A stretch of DNA of 64,000 nt from Nocardioides stalactiti (GTDB lineage Bacteria > Actinomycetota > Actinomycetes > Propionibacteriales > Nocardioidaceae), in assembly GCF_014180715.1 (NCBI RefSeq), contig NZ_JACEFC010000007.1, positions 1 to 64,000 of the forward strand, in the 5' to 3' direction. The position numbers and the translations under genes were made by a program. The stretch's first letter is position 1, and each line of letters starts with the position of its first letter. Shown piece by piece: positions 7,111-15,416 of this stretch. The notes below the pieces were generated by a model. That model made no database searches and was not told the DNA's origin. It saw nothing but the letters and a program-made list of their open reading frames with translations.

Positions 7111-9420
7111 TCAGGCGGGCGCGAGCTCCTTGTCGCGCTCCCCGTCGAGGTCGTCGGCGCTCGTGGTGCTCGCGGGCACCGAGTCACGCTCGAGCGAGGT
7201 GCCCTCGACGTCGACGTTCGGCAGGATCCGGTCCAACCACGTCGGCAGCCACCAGGCCTTCTCGCCGAGGAGGTAGAGCACCGCCGGGATGAGTGCCATC
7301 CGGACGATGAAGGCGTCGAACAGGATGGATGCGGCGAGGGCGAAGCCCATCGACTTCACGACGGCGTCGTCCTCGAGCATGAAGCTCGCGAACACCGCGA
7401 TCATGATGGTCGCGGCGGCGACCACGACCCGGGCGCTGTTGCGGAAGCCGTCGACGACGGCCTCGCGGGTCGACAGCCCGTGGACGTGCGCCTCGCGCAT
7501 CCGGGTCACCAGGAAGACCTGGTAGTCCATCGCCAGTCCGAACACCATCCCGATCAGGAAGATCGGCATCGAGCTCACCAGGGGCTGGCCCTCGAAGATG
7601 CCGAGCGCACCCTTCTGGAACACCGCGACCGTGACGCCGAGCGTGGCGAGCACCGACAGCAGGAACCCGAGGGTCGCCGTGAGCGGCACCAGGACCGAGC
7701 GGAACACCAGCATCAGCAGGATGAACGCCAGGCCGACGACCACCAGCAGATAGAGCGGGAGGGCACCGCTGAGCCGGTCGGACACGTCCGTCGTGATCGC
7801 GGTCAGGCCGGTGACGCCGGTGGTCGTCCCCGTCGCGTCCTCGATCGAGGACTGCTCGTCGCGCAGCGTCTGCAGCAGGTCGAGGGTCGCCTCGTCGTCG
7901 GGGCCGGACGCGGGCGTGATCTGGATGAGCGCGCCGGTACCGACGCCGTCGGGCACGCCGTCCTGGCCGAGCGGTGCGTTGGTGGCCACCAGGCTCGCGT
8001 CCGAGACGTCGTCCTGGCCGGCGGCCCACGCGGTGACCTCGTCGAACGCCGCCTGGCGCGCGCCGTCGTCGCTGATGTCGCGGCCGTCGACGACGACCAG
8101 GAGCGGGCCCTCGCGTCCGGGACCGAAGGCCTCGGAGATCAGGTCGGAGGCCTGGCGGCGGGTGCTGTCGGTCGGCGCGGTGCTGTCGGTCGGGAACGCC
8201 AGGTGCATCTGGCTGACGGGCAGCGCCAGCGCACCGAGGCCGATGACGACGACGGCGATGACCGCGACCGGCGCCCTGCCGACCAGTCGGCCCCAGCGCA
8301 CACCGTTGTTGAGGATCAGGCCCTGCTCGTCGCGCCGGACGCGCTCCTTGCGGACCCGGCCGCGGAACGTCCAGGACTTGAGCATGCCGAGGATGGCCGG
8401 CAGCAGCGTCAGTGCGACGAGGACCGCGATCAGCACGGTCGCAGCGGCCGCCAGACCCATCGCGGTGAGGAACGGGATCCGCACGATCGCGAGGGCGGAG
8501 AGCGCGATGAGCACGGTCAGCCCGGCGAACACGACGGCGGAGCCCGCCGTACCCACGGCGATGCCGACCGCGTGCTTCCGGTCGTCGGTGTGGTGCAGCT
8601 CGGTGCGGTAGCGGGCCAGGATGAACAGCGTGTAGTCGATGCCGACGGCGAGCCCGATCATCGAGGCGAGCAACGGGGTCGACGAGCCGATGTCGGTCAG
8701 GGCGGTCATCGCGGTCACCCCGGTCATCCCGAGGACCACGCCGAACACGGCGGTGAGGATCGGCAGGCCGGCGGCGATCGCGGAGCCGAAGGTCAGCAGC
8801 AGGACGATCAGCGCGATGCCGATGCCGATGAGCTCGGCGGTGCCGCCCGGCGGTGCCATCGACTGCATGCCGGGGCCGTTGGCCTCGACCACGAGACCGT
8901 CGACGGCGTGCTCCGCGAAGAGGTCCTCGGCTGCGGCGATCGTCTCCGGGTCGATGTCGGCCGGGGTCTCGACGTCCCACGCGAACCGCAGGATGCCGAC
9001 CCGTCCGTCCTCGGACAACGGGCTGAACGCCGCCGGGGCACCCTCCGCCGCGTCGACGGGGTCGACGAGGGCCGTGATGTCCGCGCCCTCGCCCATCTGG
9101 GGGAGGCCCGGGACCGCGGCGATCAGCTCGTCGATCTGCGCCTGGTACGCCGGCTCGGCGAGCGTCCGGCCCTCGGGTGCGGCGACCACCACGTTGACGG
9201 TGGCGTCGTCGAAGGCGTCACCGGCCTCGGGGAAGAGCTCCTGCTGGAGCGACGCAGCGTCCTCCGACGGGATCCCGGGGATCGTGAACTCGTCGGACAT
9301 CGGCTTGGAGAAGGCAGCGGCGACGGCGACCAGGGCCACGGCGACGAGCAGCCAGCCGGCGACGAAGTAGTACCAGCGCCGGTAGGCGGTCGTGCCGAGG
9401 CGGTAGAGCAGGCGGGCCAT
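7111..9420 (-). CDS. MMPL/RND family transporter
   Basis: This 769-residue polytopic protein has the RND half-repeat layout. There is one N-terminal helix (about 15-38) and a large outer loop (39-185), then five helices. An internal cytoplasmic segment follows (KSWTFRGRVRKERVRRDE), then another single helix (about 390), a second large loop (to about 560) and five more helices. AVGIDYTLFILARYRTE and LAMDYQVFLVTRMRE are the paired helix 4/10 motifs of MMPL proteins, with the Asp-Tyr pairs used for proton relay. It probably exports a lipid or hydrophobic compound using proton motive force. It lies 53 bp behind a TetR gene on the same strand, its likely repressor. The substrate is unknown. Confidence 0.93.
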   Translation of the reverse strand: MARLLYRLGTTAYRRWYYFVAGWLLVAVALVAVAAAFSKPMSDEFTIPGIPSEDAASLQQELFPEAGDAFDDATVNVVVAAPEGRTLAEPAYQAQIDELIAAVPGLPQMGEGADITALVDPVDAAEGAPAAFSPLSEDGRVGILRFAWDVETPADIDPETIAAAEDLFAEHAVDGLVVEANGPGMQSMAPPGGTAELIGIGIALIVLLLTFGSAIAAGLPILTAVFGVVLGMTGVTAMTALTDIGSSTPLLASMIGLAVGIDYTLFILARYRTELHHTDDRKHAVGIAVGTAGSAVVFAGLTVLIALSALAIVRIPFLTAMGLAAAATVLIAVLVALTLLPAILGMLKSWTFRGRVRKERVRRDEQGLILNNGVRWGRLVGRAPVAVIAVVVIGLGALALPVSQMHLAFPTDSTAPTDSTRRQASDLISEAFGPGREGPLLVVVDGRDISDDGARQAAFDEVTAWAAGQDDVSDASLVATNAPLGQDGVPDGVGTGALIQITPASGPDDEATLDLLQTLRDEQSSIEDATGTTTGVTGLTAITTDVSDRLSGALPLYLLVVVGLAFILLMLVFRSVLVPLTATLGFLLSVLATLGVTVAVFQKGALGIFEGQPLVSSMPIFLIGMVFGLAMDYQVFLVTRMREAHVHGLSTREAVVDGFRNSARVVVAAATIMIAVFASFMLEDDAVVKSMGFALAASILFDAFIVRMALIPAVLYLLGEKAWWLPTWLDRILPNVDVEGTSLERDSVPASTTSADDLDGERDKELAPA

Positions 9421-9473
9421 GGGGTCTCCTGGGTCCGGGAAGGGTCGGTGGGGATGAACGCCGGGTCGCGGCG

Positions 9474-10058
9474 TCAGCTGGTGAGGACGGCGCGGGCGTC
9501 CGCCACCGCTTCGTTGATCAGGTCGGTCATCGAGCGCGTCACGTCCGAGGCGTTGGCGACGGCCGCGTCGAAGATGGTGACGAGGAGCTGGAGGAGCAGG
9601 CGGGCGCGCTGCACGCCGTACGCCTGGCCCTCGCGCTGGAGGATCAGGTCGACCGAGCGCTCGAGGACGACCTCGAACCGCTCGTGGGCGATCGCGATGA
9701 CCTTGGGGTCACTGACGATCACCTTGCGGCGCAGGACGGCGAGCTCGACGTCGTCGGCGCCCTCCTCCTCCACGGTCCGGGTCGCGGTGTGGACCACGTC
9801 GTTCCAGAGGTGGCCGGTGGGCCCGCCCGCCACGAACACGGCCACGAGCTCGTCGTTGTTCTCGTGGACCGGACCGAGGACCAGGTCCGCCTTGCTGTCG
9901 AAGTAGTTGAAGACCGTCCGGCGCGACACCTCGGCGGCCGCCGCCAGGTCGTCCATCGTCCAGCCGTCGAAGCCGCGGTCGCGGGTGAGCTCGAGCGCAC
10001 AGCGCTCGAGTCGACGGGTCGTCTCGGCCCGCCGTACCTCCCACTTCGTCGCGGTCAT
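9474..10058 (-). CDS. TetR/AcrR family regulator of the MMPL exporter
   Basis: This 194-residue protein has an N-terminal helix-turn-helix (RRLERCALELTRDRGFDGWTMDDLAAAAEVSRRTVFNYFDSKADLV, about 12-55) and a helical effector domain. It precedes the MMPL gene with 53 bp between them, so both should share a promoter. A palindrome with perfect 7-bp arms lies 11 bp upstream of its ATG (10069-10094) and is the obvious autoregulatory operator. The ATG at 10058 is the only well-placed start. Such pairs usually respond to the transported compound, which is not identifiable here. Confidence 0.9.
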   Translation of the reverse strand: MTATKWEVRRAETTRRLERCALELTRDRGFDGWTMDDLAAAAEVSRRTVFNYFDSKADLVLGPVHENNDELVAVFVAGGPTGHLWNDVVHTATRTVEEEGADDVELAVLRRKVIVSDPKVIAIAHERFEVVLERSVDLILQREGQAYGVQRARLLLQLLVTIFDAAVANASDVTRSMTDLINEAVADARAVLTS

Positions 10059-10068
10059 GAGAGGATTC

Positions 10069-10094
10069 TTGCACTACTCGCCAGTAGAGTGCAA
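10069..10094. promoter_or_regulatory. Palindromic operator TTGCACT-N12-AGTGCAA
   Basis: Perfect 7-bp inverted arms (10069-10075 and 10088-10094) sit in the 75-bp gap between the divergent TetR and EamA genes. The site probably represses the TetR-MMPL operon and may also affect the EamA transporter gene. A second short inverted repeat, GTGAC-GGCG-GTCAC, follows at 10099-10112. Confidence 0.75.
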
Positions 10095-10133
10095 AAGTGT
10101 GACGGCGGTCACGTCGCACTACGCTCGGCTCCC

Positions 10134-11090
10134 GTGTCCTGGCACCCGGTCTCGCGCGAACCTGTGCTGCAGATCGGGATCCTCCAGGTCTCGCTCGCCG
10201 GGGTGCTGTGGGGCACGGGCGGGCTCACGCTCGAGGTCATCACCGACCGCACGGAGCTGTCGTTCGTCACGGTCAGCGGCTACCGGATGCTCATCGCGGC
10301 CGTCGTCCTCGTCGCGGCCGTCGCGGTGCTGCGTCGCGGTGCCGAGCTGGTCGCGCTGCTGCGGACCGCGCCGGGGCCGGCGTGCGCGGTCGGGATCGGG
10401 ACCGGTGCCTACCAGGCGCTCTACTTCGGCGCCGTCGTCGAGGTCGGGGTGACGGTCGCGACCGTGGTGAGCCTCGGCCTGGCTCCGGTCCTGCTGACCG
10501 CGGCCGAGGCGGTCCGCCACCGGCGGCACCCCGGCGCGAGGCGCGTCGTCGTCATCGGCACCGCCCTGGCCGGGCTGGTTCTCGTCAGCGTCGCCGCCGG
10601 TGGGGCCACGACCGGACCCCGGCCCGGCCTCGGCGTGCTCCTCGCCGTCGCCTCCGGTACGACGTACGCCGCGACGACCGCGCTCGGCCGCCCGCTCTCG
10701 CAGCGGACCGACCCGCTGGCGCTGACCACGGTCGCGACGACGGCCGGCGCTCTTGCGCTGGTCCCGGCCGCGCTGGTCGTCGGTGGACCGTTCACCACCA
10801 GCGACCCGACGGCGCTCGGGGCGCTGGCCTACCTCGGTGTGATGACGATGGCGCTGGCCTACGGGCTGCTCTACGCCGGGCTGCGGACCGTGTCGAGCAC
10901 GGCCGCGGTGATCGCCAGCCTCCTCGAGCCGGTGACGGCGGCGGTCGCGGCGGCGGTGCTCCTCGACGAGCGCGTGGGTGTGCTCGGCATGGTCGGGATC
11001 GTGCTGGTCCTGGCCGCCGTGGCGGGGGCCGGCAGCGAGCCGGTCGCGGAGGCGGGGCCCGCCGGGACCGTCAGGAGGTCGCGGGAGTGA
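10134..11090 (+). CDS. EamA/DMT family transporter
   Basis: This 318-residue protein has ten predicted hydrophobic helices in two EamA repeats. The first begins LQVSLAGVLWGTGGLTLE and the second GLGVLLAVASGTTYAATTALGRPL. The second ends with SSTAAVIASLLEPVTAAVAAAVLLDERVG, a hallmark of the drug/metabolite transporter family. These export or import small metabolites such as amino acids. GTG 10134 is chosen as the start because it directly precedes the family N-terminus. It is divergent from the TetR-MMPL operon and shares the palindrome-containing gap. The substrate cannot be told from sequence. Confidence 0.9.
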   Translation: MSWHPVSREPVLQIGILQVSLAGVLWGTGGLTLEVITDRTELSFVTVSGYRMLIAAVVLVAAVAVLRRGAELVALLRTAPGPACAVGIGTGAYQALYFGAVVEVGVTVATVVSLGLAPVLLTAAEAVRHRRHPGARRVVVIGTALAGLVLVSVAAGGATTGPRPGLGVLLAVASGTTYAATTALGRPLSQRTDPLALTTVATTAGALALVPAALVVGGPFTTSDPTALGALAYLGVMTMALAYGLLYAGLRTVSSTAAVIASLLEPVTAAVAAAVLLDERVGVLGMVGIVLVLAAVAGAGSEPVAEAGPAGTVRRSRE

Positions 11091-11772
11091 CCAGCCCGTT
11101 GTCGTAGGCGTAGACGATCGCCGCCGGTCGGTCCCGCAGGTGGAGCTTGGTGAAGATCCGTCCGATGTGGCTCTTCACCGTGAGCTCGGAGATGACCAGG
11201 TCGTCGGCGATCTCCCCGTTGCTGCGCCCGACCGCCATCGCCCGCAGCACCTCGAGCTCGCGCGGGGTGAGCGCGTCGGCGGCACCGGCGTTGGCGGCGA
11301 CCGCCGGGCTGCTGTCGCGGTAGCCGCGCAGCACCCGTCCGGTCACGGCCGGGTCCAGCCACGACTCGCCCGCGGCGACGGTGCGGACGGCGCGGATCAG
11401 GTCGTCGGCCGAGGAGTCCTTGAGGAGGAACCCGGCCGCCCCCGCCCGCAGCGCGCCCGAGAGCATCTCGTCGTCGTCGAACGTCGTCAGCACGAGGACC
11501 GGCGGGGCCGCCGCGTCGCCGGCCAGCAGCCGGGTCGCGGTGATCCCGTCGACCTGGCGCATCCGCAGGTCCATGAGGATGACGTCGACGCCGGGGTCGA
11601 CACCGTCGTCGAGGACCGCGAGGGCGCGGGGCACCTCGGCGCCGTCGGCGCACTCGGCGACGATCTCGAAGCCGTCACGACGGCGCAGGATCCGCTTGAG
11701 CCCGGACCGGACCAGCTCCTGGTCGTCGACGAGCACGACCCGAACCAGCGCGGGGGAGAGCGGCTCGGTCAC
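11071..11772 (-). CDS. NarL/LuxR-family response regulator
   Basis: This 233-residue regulator has an N-terminal receiver domain with VLVDDQE, phospho-acceptor Asp68 in ILMDLRM, Thr in VLTTFDDDE and Lys in FLLKD. The C-terminal LuxR-type helix-turn-helix is LTPRELEVLRAMAVG through LVISELTVKSHIGRIFTKL. It is the output partner of the histidine kinase immediately upstream. The two genes overlap by a GTGA junction (start GTG 11772, kinase stop 11769), so their translation is coupled. The 3' end overlaps the convergent EamA gene by 20 bp. The stimulus and targets are unknown. Confidence 0.95.
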   Translation of the reverse strand: MTEPLSPALVRVVLVDDQELVRSGLKRILRRRDGFEIVAECADGAEVPRALAVLDDGVDPGVDVILMDLRMRQVDGITATRLLAGDAAAPPVLVLTTFDDDEMLSGALRAGAAGFLLKDSSADDLIRAVRTVAAGESWLDPAVTGRVLRGYRDSSPAVAANAGAADALTPRELEVLRAMAVGRSNGEIADDLVISELTVKSHIGRIFTKLHLRDRPAAIVYAYDNGLVTPATS

Positions 11773-13124
11773 GTGGTCGCTCCGCTCGCGGCCGGGCCGC
11801 TCGCCGTGGCACCCGGCAGCCGGCCGATCCCCGGCACCGTGTGTCCGCACGGGAGCTCGATGCCGGCGCGCTGGCCGAGGCGCACGTCGACGAGCCAGTC
11901 GTCGCCGTCCGGGCCCGCCTTGAGCGTCGCGCCGAGCTGCGTCGCGCGGGCGTGCATCCCGGCCAGCCCGGAGCCGAGTCCGTCGGTACGACGACCGCGG
12001 CTGCCATCGAGCGTGTTGCGGACGACGAGCCTCGCGTTGCCGCGCGCCACCGCCAGGGACACGCGGGCGGTGCTCCCCGGCGCGTGCTTGGCGACGTTGG
12101 TCAGCGACTCCTGGGCGATCCGGTAGAGGCCGAGCCCGGTGGCGGCGGGCAGGCCCGCCACGTCGCCTCGCTCGTCGTAGTCGACATGGAGTCCGGCCTG
12201 GTCGACCTCGCGGACCAGCGCGGCGATGTCGGCGGCCCCGGGGAGGACCTGGCGCGCGGCCGGCTCCTGGGTCAGGTTGCTCACCGTGCGGCGGATGTCG
12301 GCCATGGCTCGCCGGCCGACCTGCTCGGCGTCGGCCAGGGCGGCGTCGGCCTCGTCGACGGCATCGACCACGTCGACGGCGTCGACCGCACCGGGATCGC
12401 CGGCCGCCACGTCGCGCAGGGCGTGCCGGGCACCGGTGATGTGGAGCAGCGTCACGCTCAGGGAGTGGGCCACCAGGTCATGGATCTCGCGGGCGATCCG
12501 CTCGCGCTCCGCGGTCGTCGCCTGCTGCCAGGCGGCCTCGCGGGCCTCGCGCTCGGCGATCAGCGCGCGCATCTGCCACAGCAGCATCGCGCCGACCACG
12601 AAGCCCACCTCGAGCTCGATCGCATAGACGGGGAAGCCCACGATCCCGGGGCTGATCGCGGCGACCCCGAGCATCGCGTAGGAGAGGCCGGCGACGAGCA
12701 GCCCCGGGCGCAGGCCGTCGCGCGCGGTCGCCTCGGCGACGGCGAACGCGAGGATCGCGGGCGCGGCGTCGACCGGCGAGAGCACGTCGTACTGCGGGAC
12801 GACGGAGAGCAACCACCCGGTGGCCACCAGGGCTCCGAGCGAGTCGAGCCACCATGGCAGCACGAGGCGGAACCAGAGCTGCGCCACCGGCGCCGCCAGC
12901 ACCATCGGCACGGTGAGGAGCAGCGGGTCCAGCGGCCACAGCGCGTCGCGCTGCCCCAGCGCGAGCACCAGGCACGCTCCCTGGGCGAGGTGGCTGATCA
13001 CGGGGACCCACCAGGGATAGAGGATCCCGCGCGCGAGGCAGCTGTCCTCGATGCGCTGGCGCGCCGCGCTCAGGATCCCGGTGGGCATGGGATCCAGGGT
13101 AGGCACCGGGGTGGGCCGCGTCAT
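11769..13124 (-). CDS. Sensor histidine kinase (HisKA_3 type)
   Basis: With ATG 13124 the protein has 451 residues. The N-terminal half carries about five membrane segments with short loops (about 39-185) and no large outer sensor domain. A dimerisation/phospho-acceptor helix follows (TAERERIAREIHDLVAHSLSVTLLHI, His215), then an ATP-binding domain (ESLTNVAKHAPG, GLGSGLAGMHARATQLG). This is the NarX/DesK-like class that pairs with NarL-type regulators, and the next gene is one. ATG 13088 (MPTGILSA) is an alternative start and the ribosome sites do not decide. The membrane-embedded sensor suggests it detects envelope or lipid changes; this is inference. Confidence 0.9.
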   Translation of the reverse strand: MTRPTPVPTLDPMPTGILSAARQRIEDSCLARGILYPWWVPVISHLAQGACLVLALGQRDALWPLDPLLLTVPMVLAAPVAQLWFRLVLPWWLDSLGALVATGWLLSVVPQYDVLSPVDAAPAILAFAVAEATARDGLRPGLLVAGLSYAMLGVAAISPGIVGFPVYAIELEVGFVVGAMLLWQMRALIAEREAREAAWQQATTAERERIAREIHDLVAHSLSVTLLHITGARHALRDVAAGDPGAVDAVDVVDAVDEADAALADAEQVGRRAMADIRRTVSNLTQEPAARQVLPGAADIAALVREVDQAGLHVDYDERGDVAGLPAATGLGLYRIAQESLTNVAKHAPGSTARVSLAVARGNARLVVRNTLDGSRGRRTDGLGSGLAGMHARATQLGATLKAGPDGDDWLVDVRLGQRAGIELPCGHTVPGIGRLPGATASGPAASGATT

Positions 13125-13264
13125 CCGACCGCGGGCGCGAGCACGTCTCCTACCAGGATCGCAGGAGCCGGTCGCGGAATGCGTGCCGTCGCCCGATGCC
13201 CGGACCCTGGTCCCTTGCCTACCTTCGATGACACCGAACACCCGACCCCCCGAACAGCAGGACG

Positions 13265-13582
13265 GTGAGCACCATGACCTGGAGCGAGACCAAGCGACGT
13301 TGGCAGCTGATGCGCGAGATCGAGGAGCTGCTGGTGACCGACCCGGCAGCCGTGCTGCCCTGGAACGACGAGTACCGCGATCTGTTCGCCACCCAGGAGG
13401 GCCTGGTGGCCGCGCTGCGCTACCGCTGGCAGCTCTCGCGGGACGCCCAGCTCGACACCTACGCCCCCGAGGCGGCGTGGGACGAGCAGGTCCAGCGTCT
13501 CGACCTCCGGACCCGGATGCTCATCCGGAGGCTGGACGAGGCGGCCGGCCGCGAGCAGGGTAGGGACCGTGTCGTCGCCTAG
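13265..13582 (+). CDS. Small conserved-looking hypothetical protein preceding a P450
   Basis: This 105-residue, charged, probably all-helical protein (KRRWQLMREIEELLV, EGLVAALRYRWQLSRDA, WDEQVQRLDLRTRMLIRRL) has no signal peptide or membrane segment. GTG 13265 and ATG 13274 are both possible starts. The last 14 bases overlap the cytochrome P450 gene, so the two are translated together. I do not recognise the family. The Trp/Arg-rich helical look and the coupling could mean an accessory protein to the P450, but that is only context. Confidence 0.75.
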   Translation: MSTMTWSETKRRWQLMREIEELLVTDPAAVLPWNDEYRDLFATQEGLVAALRYRWQLSRDAQLDTYAPEAAWDEQVQRLDLRTRMLIRRLDEAAGREQGRDRVVA

Positions 13583-14906
13583 CTCCCTGCTCGCCACCCC
13601 GCGCGCGTTCGTCGCGTGGTCGTTGGCCCACGGCCTCCAACGCCGCTTCCTGCACCGCGCCGCGACCCGGGGCGACCGGATGGCGCGGCTCGCGACCGAC
13701 CCCGCCTACTACGACGATCCCTACCCGTCGTACGACGAGATCCGGGCCGAGGGCCGGATCGTGCGCAACGGCCTGGTGGCCGGCACGGTCGACCACGCCG
13801 TCGCCAACGCGATCCTGCGCAGCGACGACTTCGGGACCGGCAACGGTCAGGGCGAGCTCCCCGCGCCGCTGCGCCGGCTGCACCAGCTGGTCCGCGACCC
13901 CGACACCCTGAGCCCCGTCGACCCGCCGTCGATGCTCGTGGTCGACCCACCGGTCCACACCCGCTACCGGCACCTGGTGTCGCGGGCGTTCACGGCCCGC
14001 AAGGTCGGCCGGATGGCCGACCGGGTGGAGGAGGTGGCCGAGCGGCTGCTCGACGACCTCGAGCGCGAGCCGACGTTCGACCTGGTCGGCCGCTACGCCG
14101 CGCTGCTGCCGGTCGCCGTCATCGCGGACATCCTCGGCGTCCCGGAGGACGAGCGCGACCAGGTGCTCGGCTGGGGCAACCACGCCGCCACCACGCTGGA
14201 TCCCGGTCTGAGCTGGGCGCAGTACCAGGAGGCGTCGGCCGCGCTCAAGGAGATGCACGCCTGGTTCGCGATGCACCTCGAGCGGCTGCGCCGGGCTCCC
14301 GGCGACGACCTGCTGAGCCAGGTGCTCCAGGATCCCGAGGCGGCCGACCTCACCGAGCAGGAGCTCCACGCCATCGGCCTGCTCGTCCTCGGCGCCGGGT
14401 TCGAGACGACCGTGAACCTCATCGGCAACGCGGTTGCTCTCCTCGACGCGCACCCCGACCAGCGGGCCTGGCTGCAGGACAACCCCGACGGGTGGGCCAA
14501 CGCGGTCGAGGAGGTCCTCCGCTTCGACGCCCCGGTCCAGCTCACGATGCGGGCGTCCTATCGCGACACCGAGGTGGCGGGCGAGCGGGTCGCGGCGAAC
14601 GAGGCCGTCCTCGTCTACCTCGGCGGCGCCAACCGCGACCCGGCCGTCTTCACCGACCCGGACCGCTTCGACGTACGACGCGCGAACGCCGCCGACCACG
14701 TCGGCTTCTCCGCGGGCGTGCACTTCTGCCTGGGAGCCAGCCTGGCCCGGCTGGAGGCGACCGTCGCGCTGCGTGCCCTCTACGGCCGCTACCCCGACCT
14801 GCGGGTGGTCGGCCGCCCCGAGCGCCGCACGACGCGAGTGCTGCGCGGGTGGGAGCGTCTCCCGGTCTCGACGCTCGCGCGGGTGCCGGCCCTCGACACG
14901 CCCTAG
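13569..14906 (+). CDS. Cytochrome P450
   Basis: This 445-residue soluble P450 has the haem-ligand loop FSAGVHFCLGASLARLE with Cys387, the I-helix oxygen motif GAGFETT (about 262-268) and the K-helix ExxR in EEVLRFD. The P/D-rich N-terminal segment DPAYYDDPYPSYDEIR is usual for bacterial class I enzymes, which need ferredoxin and ferredoxin reductase. It hydroxylates an unknown organic substrate. The gene overlaps the small upstream protein and ends before a strong hairpin. A 3Fe-4S ferredoxin lies about 3.7 kb downstream but is coupled to alkane hydroxylase rather than to this gene. Confidence 0.95.
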   Translation: MSSPSSLLATPRAFVAWSLAHGLQRRFLHRAATRGDRMARLATDPAYYDDPYPSYDEIRAEGRIVRNGLVAGTVDHAVANAILRSDDFGTGNGQGELPAPLRRLHQLVRDPDTLSPVDPPSMLVVDPPVHTRYRHLVSRAFTARKVGRMADRVEEVAERLLDDLEREPTFDLVGRYAALLPVAVIADILGVPEDERDQVLGWGNHAATTLDPGLSWAQYQEASAALKEMHAWFAMHLERLRRAPGDDLLSQVLQDPEAADLTEQELHAIGLLVLGAGFETTVNLIGNAVALLDAHPDQRAWLQDNPDGWANAVEEVLRFDAPVQLTMRASYRDTEVAGERVAANEAVLVYLGGANRDPAVFTDPDRFDVRRANAADHVGFSAGVHFCLGASLARLEATVALRALYGRYPDLRVVGRPERRTTRVLRGWERLPVSTLARVPALDTP

Positions 14907-14909
14907 ACT

Positions 14910-14929
14910 CCTGGGGACCTTCCCCCAGG
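14910..14929. terminator. Hairpin after the P450 gene
   Basis: CCTGGGG (14910-14916) pairs with CCCCAGG (14923-14929) four bases after the P450 stop. It has no U-rich tail, as is common in high-GC actinobacteria, so strength is uncertain. Confidence 0.5.
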
Positions 14930-14966
14930 GTTCGCCCCGGGGTCCCCTTGCCCTCTGGGAGCCGGA

Positions 14967-15368
14967 GTGACGAGCAACCTCCCGACCGACCCTGACTACG
15001 CGCCCGCCGAGGCGACCGCGGTCATGGCGTTCCTGCTGGCAGGGTTCGGGTTCCCCGCGACGGCCGCGGCCGCGTCCTTCGCGCTCGGCAGCCTCGAGCA
15101 CGTCGGGAAGGGGTTCCTCGTCGCGCTCCTCGTCTGGGCCATCGGCATCGGCGCCGCGTTCGTCGTACCGTTCACGACCGGGCCCGCCGGCGGCGACCCG
15201 ATGCCGCCCGCCCTGCGTTGGGGACTGGGCGCGATCGGCGTCGGCGCACTGGCCCTGGTCGTGGCGTCGAGCGCGCCGCTGCTCCCGTGGACGCTCGTGC
15301 TGCTCGTCGGGCCGTTCTTCGCCTGGATCACCGGCTCGCTCTGGATCATCTCCCGCCAGAAGGGCTGA
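14967..15368 (+). CDS. Small integral membrane protein
   Basis: This 133-residue protein has four hydrophobic segments: AVMAFLLAGFGFPATAAAASFAL, GFLVALLVWAIGIGAAFVVPF, LGAIGVGALALVVAS and TLVLLVGPFFAWITGSLWII. It has short loops and ends with SRQKG. GTG 14967 follows a GGAG-type ribosome site. I do not recognise a family. It stands between a P450 and a VWA lipoprotein with no overlaps, so context says little. Confidence 0.75.
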   Translation: MTSNLPTDPDYAPAEATAVMAFLLAGFGFPATAAAASFALGSLEHVGKGFLVALLVWAIGIGAAFVVPFTTGPAGGDPMPPALRWGLGAIGVGALALVVASSAPLLPWTLVLLVGPFFAWITGSLWIISRQKG

Positions 15369-15416
15369 GCCCGCGCCTCCGCGGAACCGAGGGCACGCAA
15401 CGGCCGTCGGAAGGCC

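Noticed and set aside
7480-9906. Plus-strand frame of about 800 codons opposite the MMPL gene
   Set aside because: It is His/Asp/Gln/Arg-rich shadow coding; the MMPL protein on the other strand is unambiguous.
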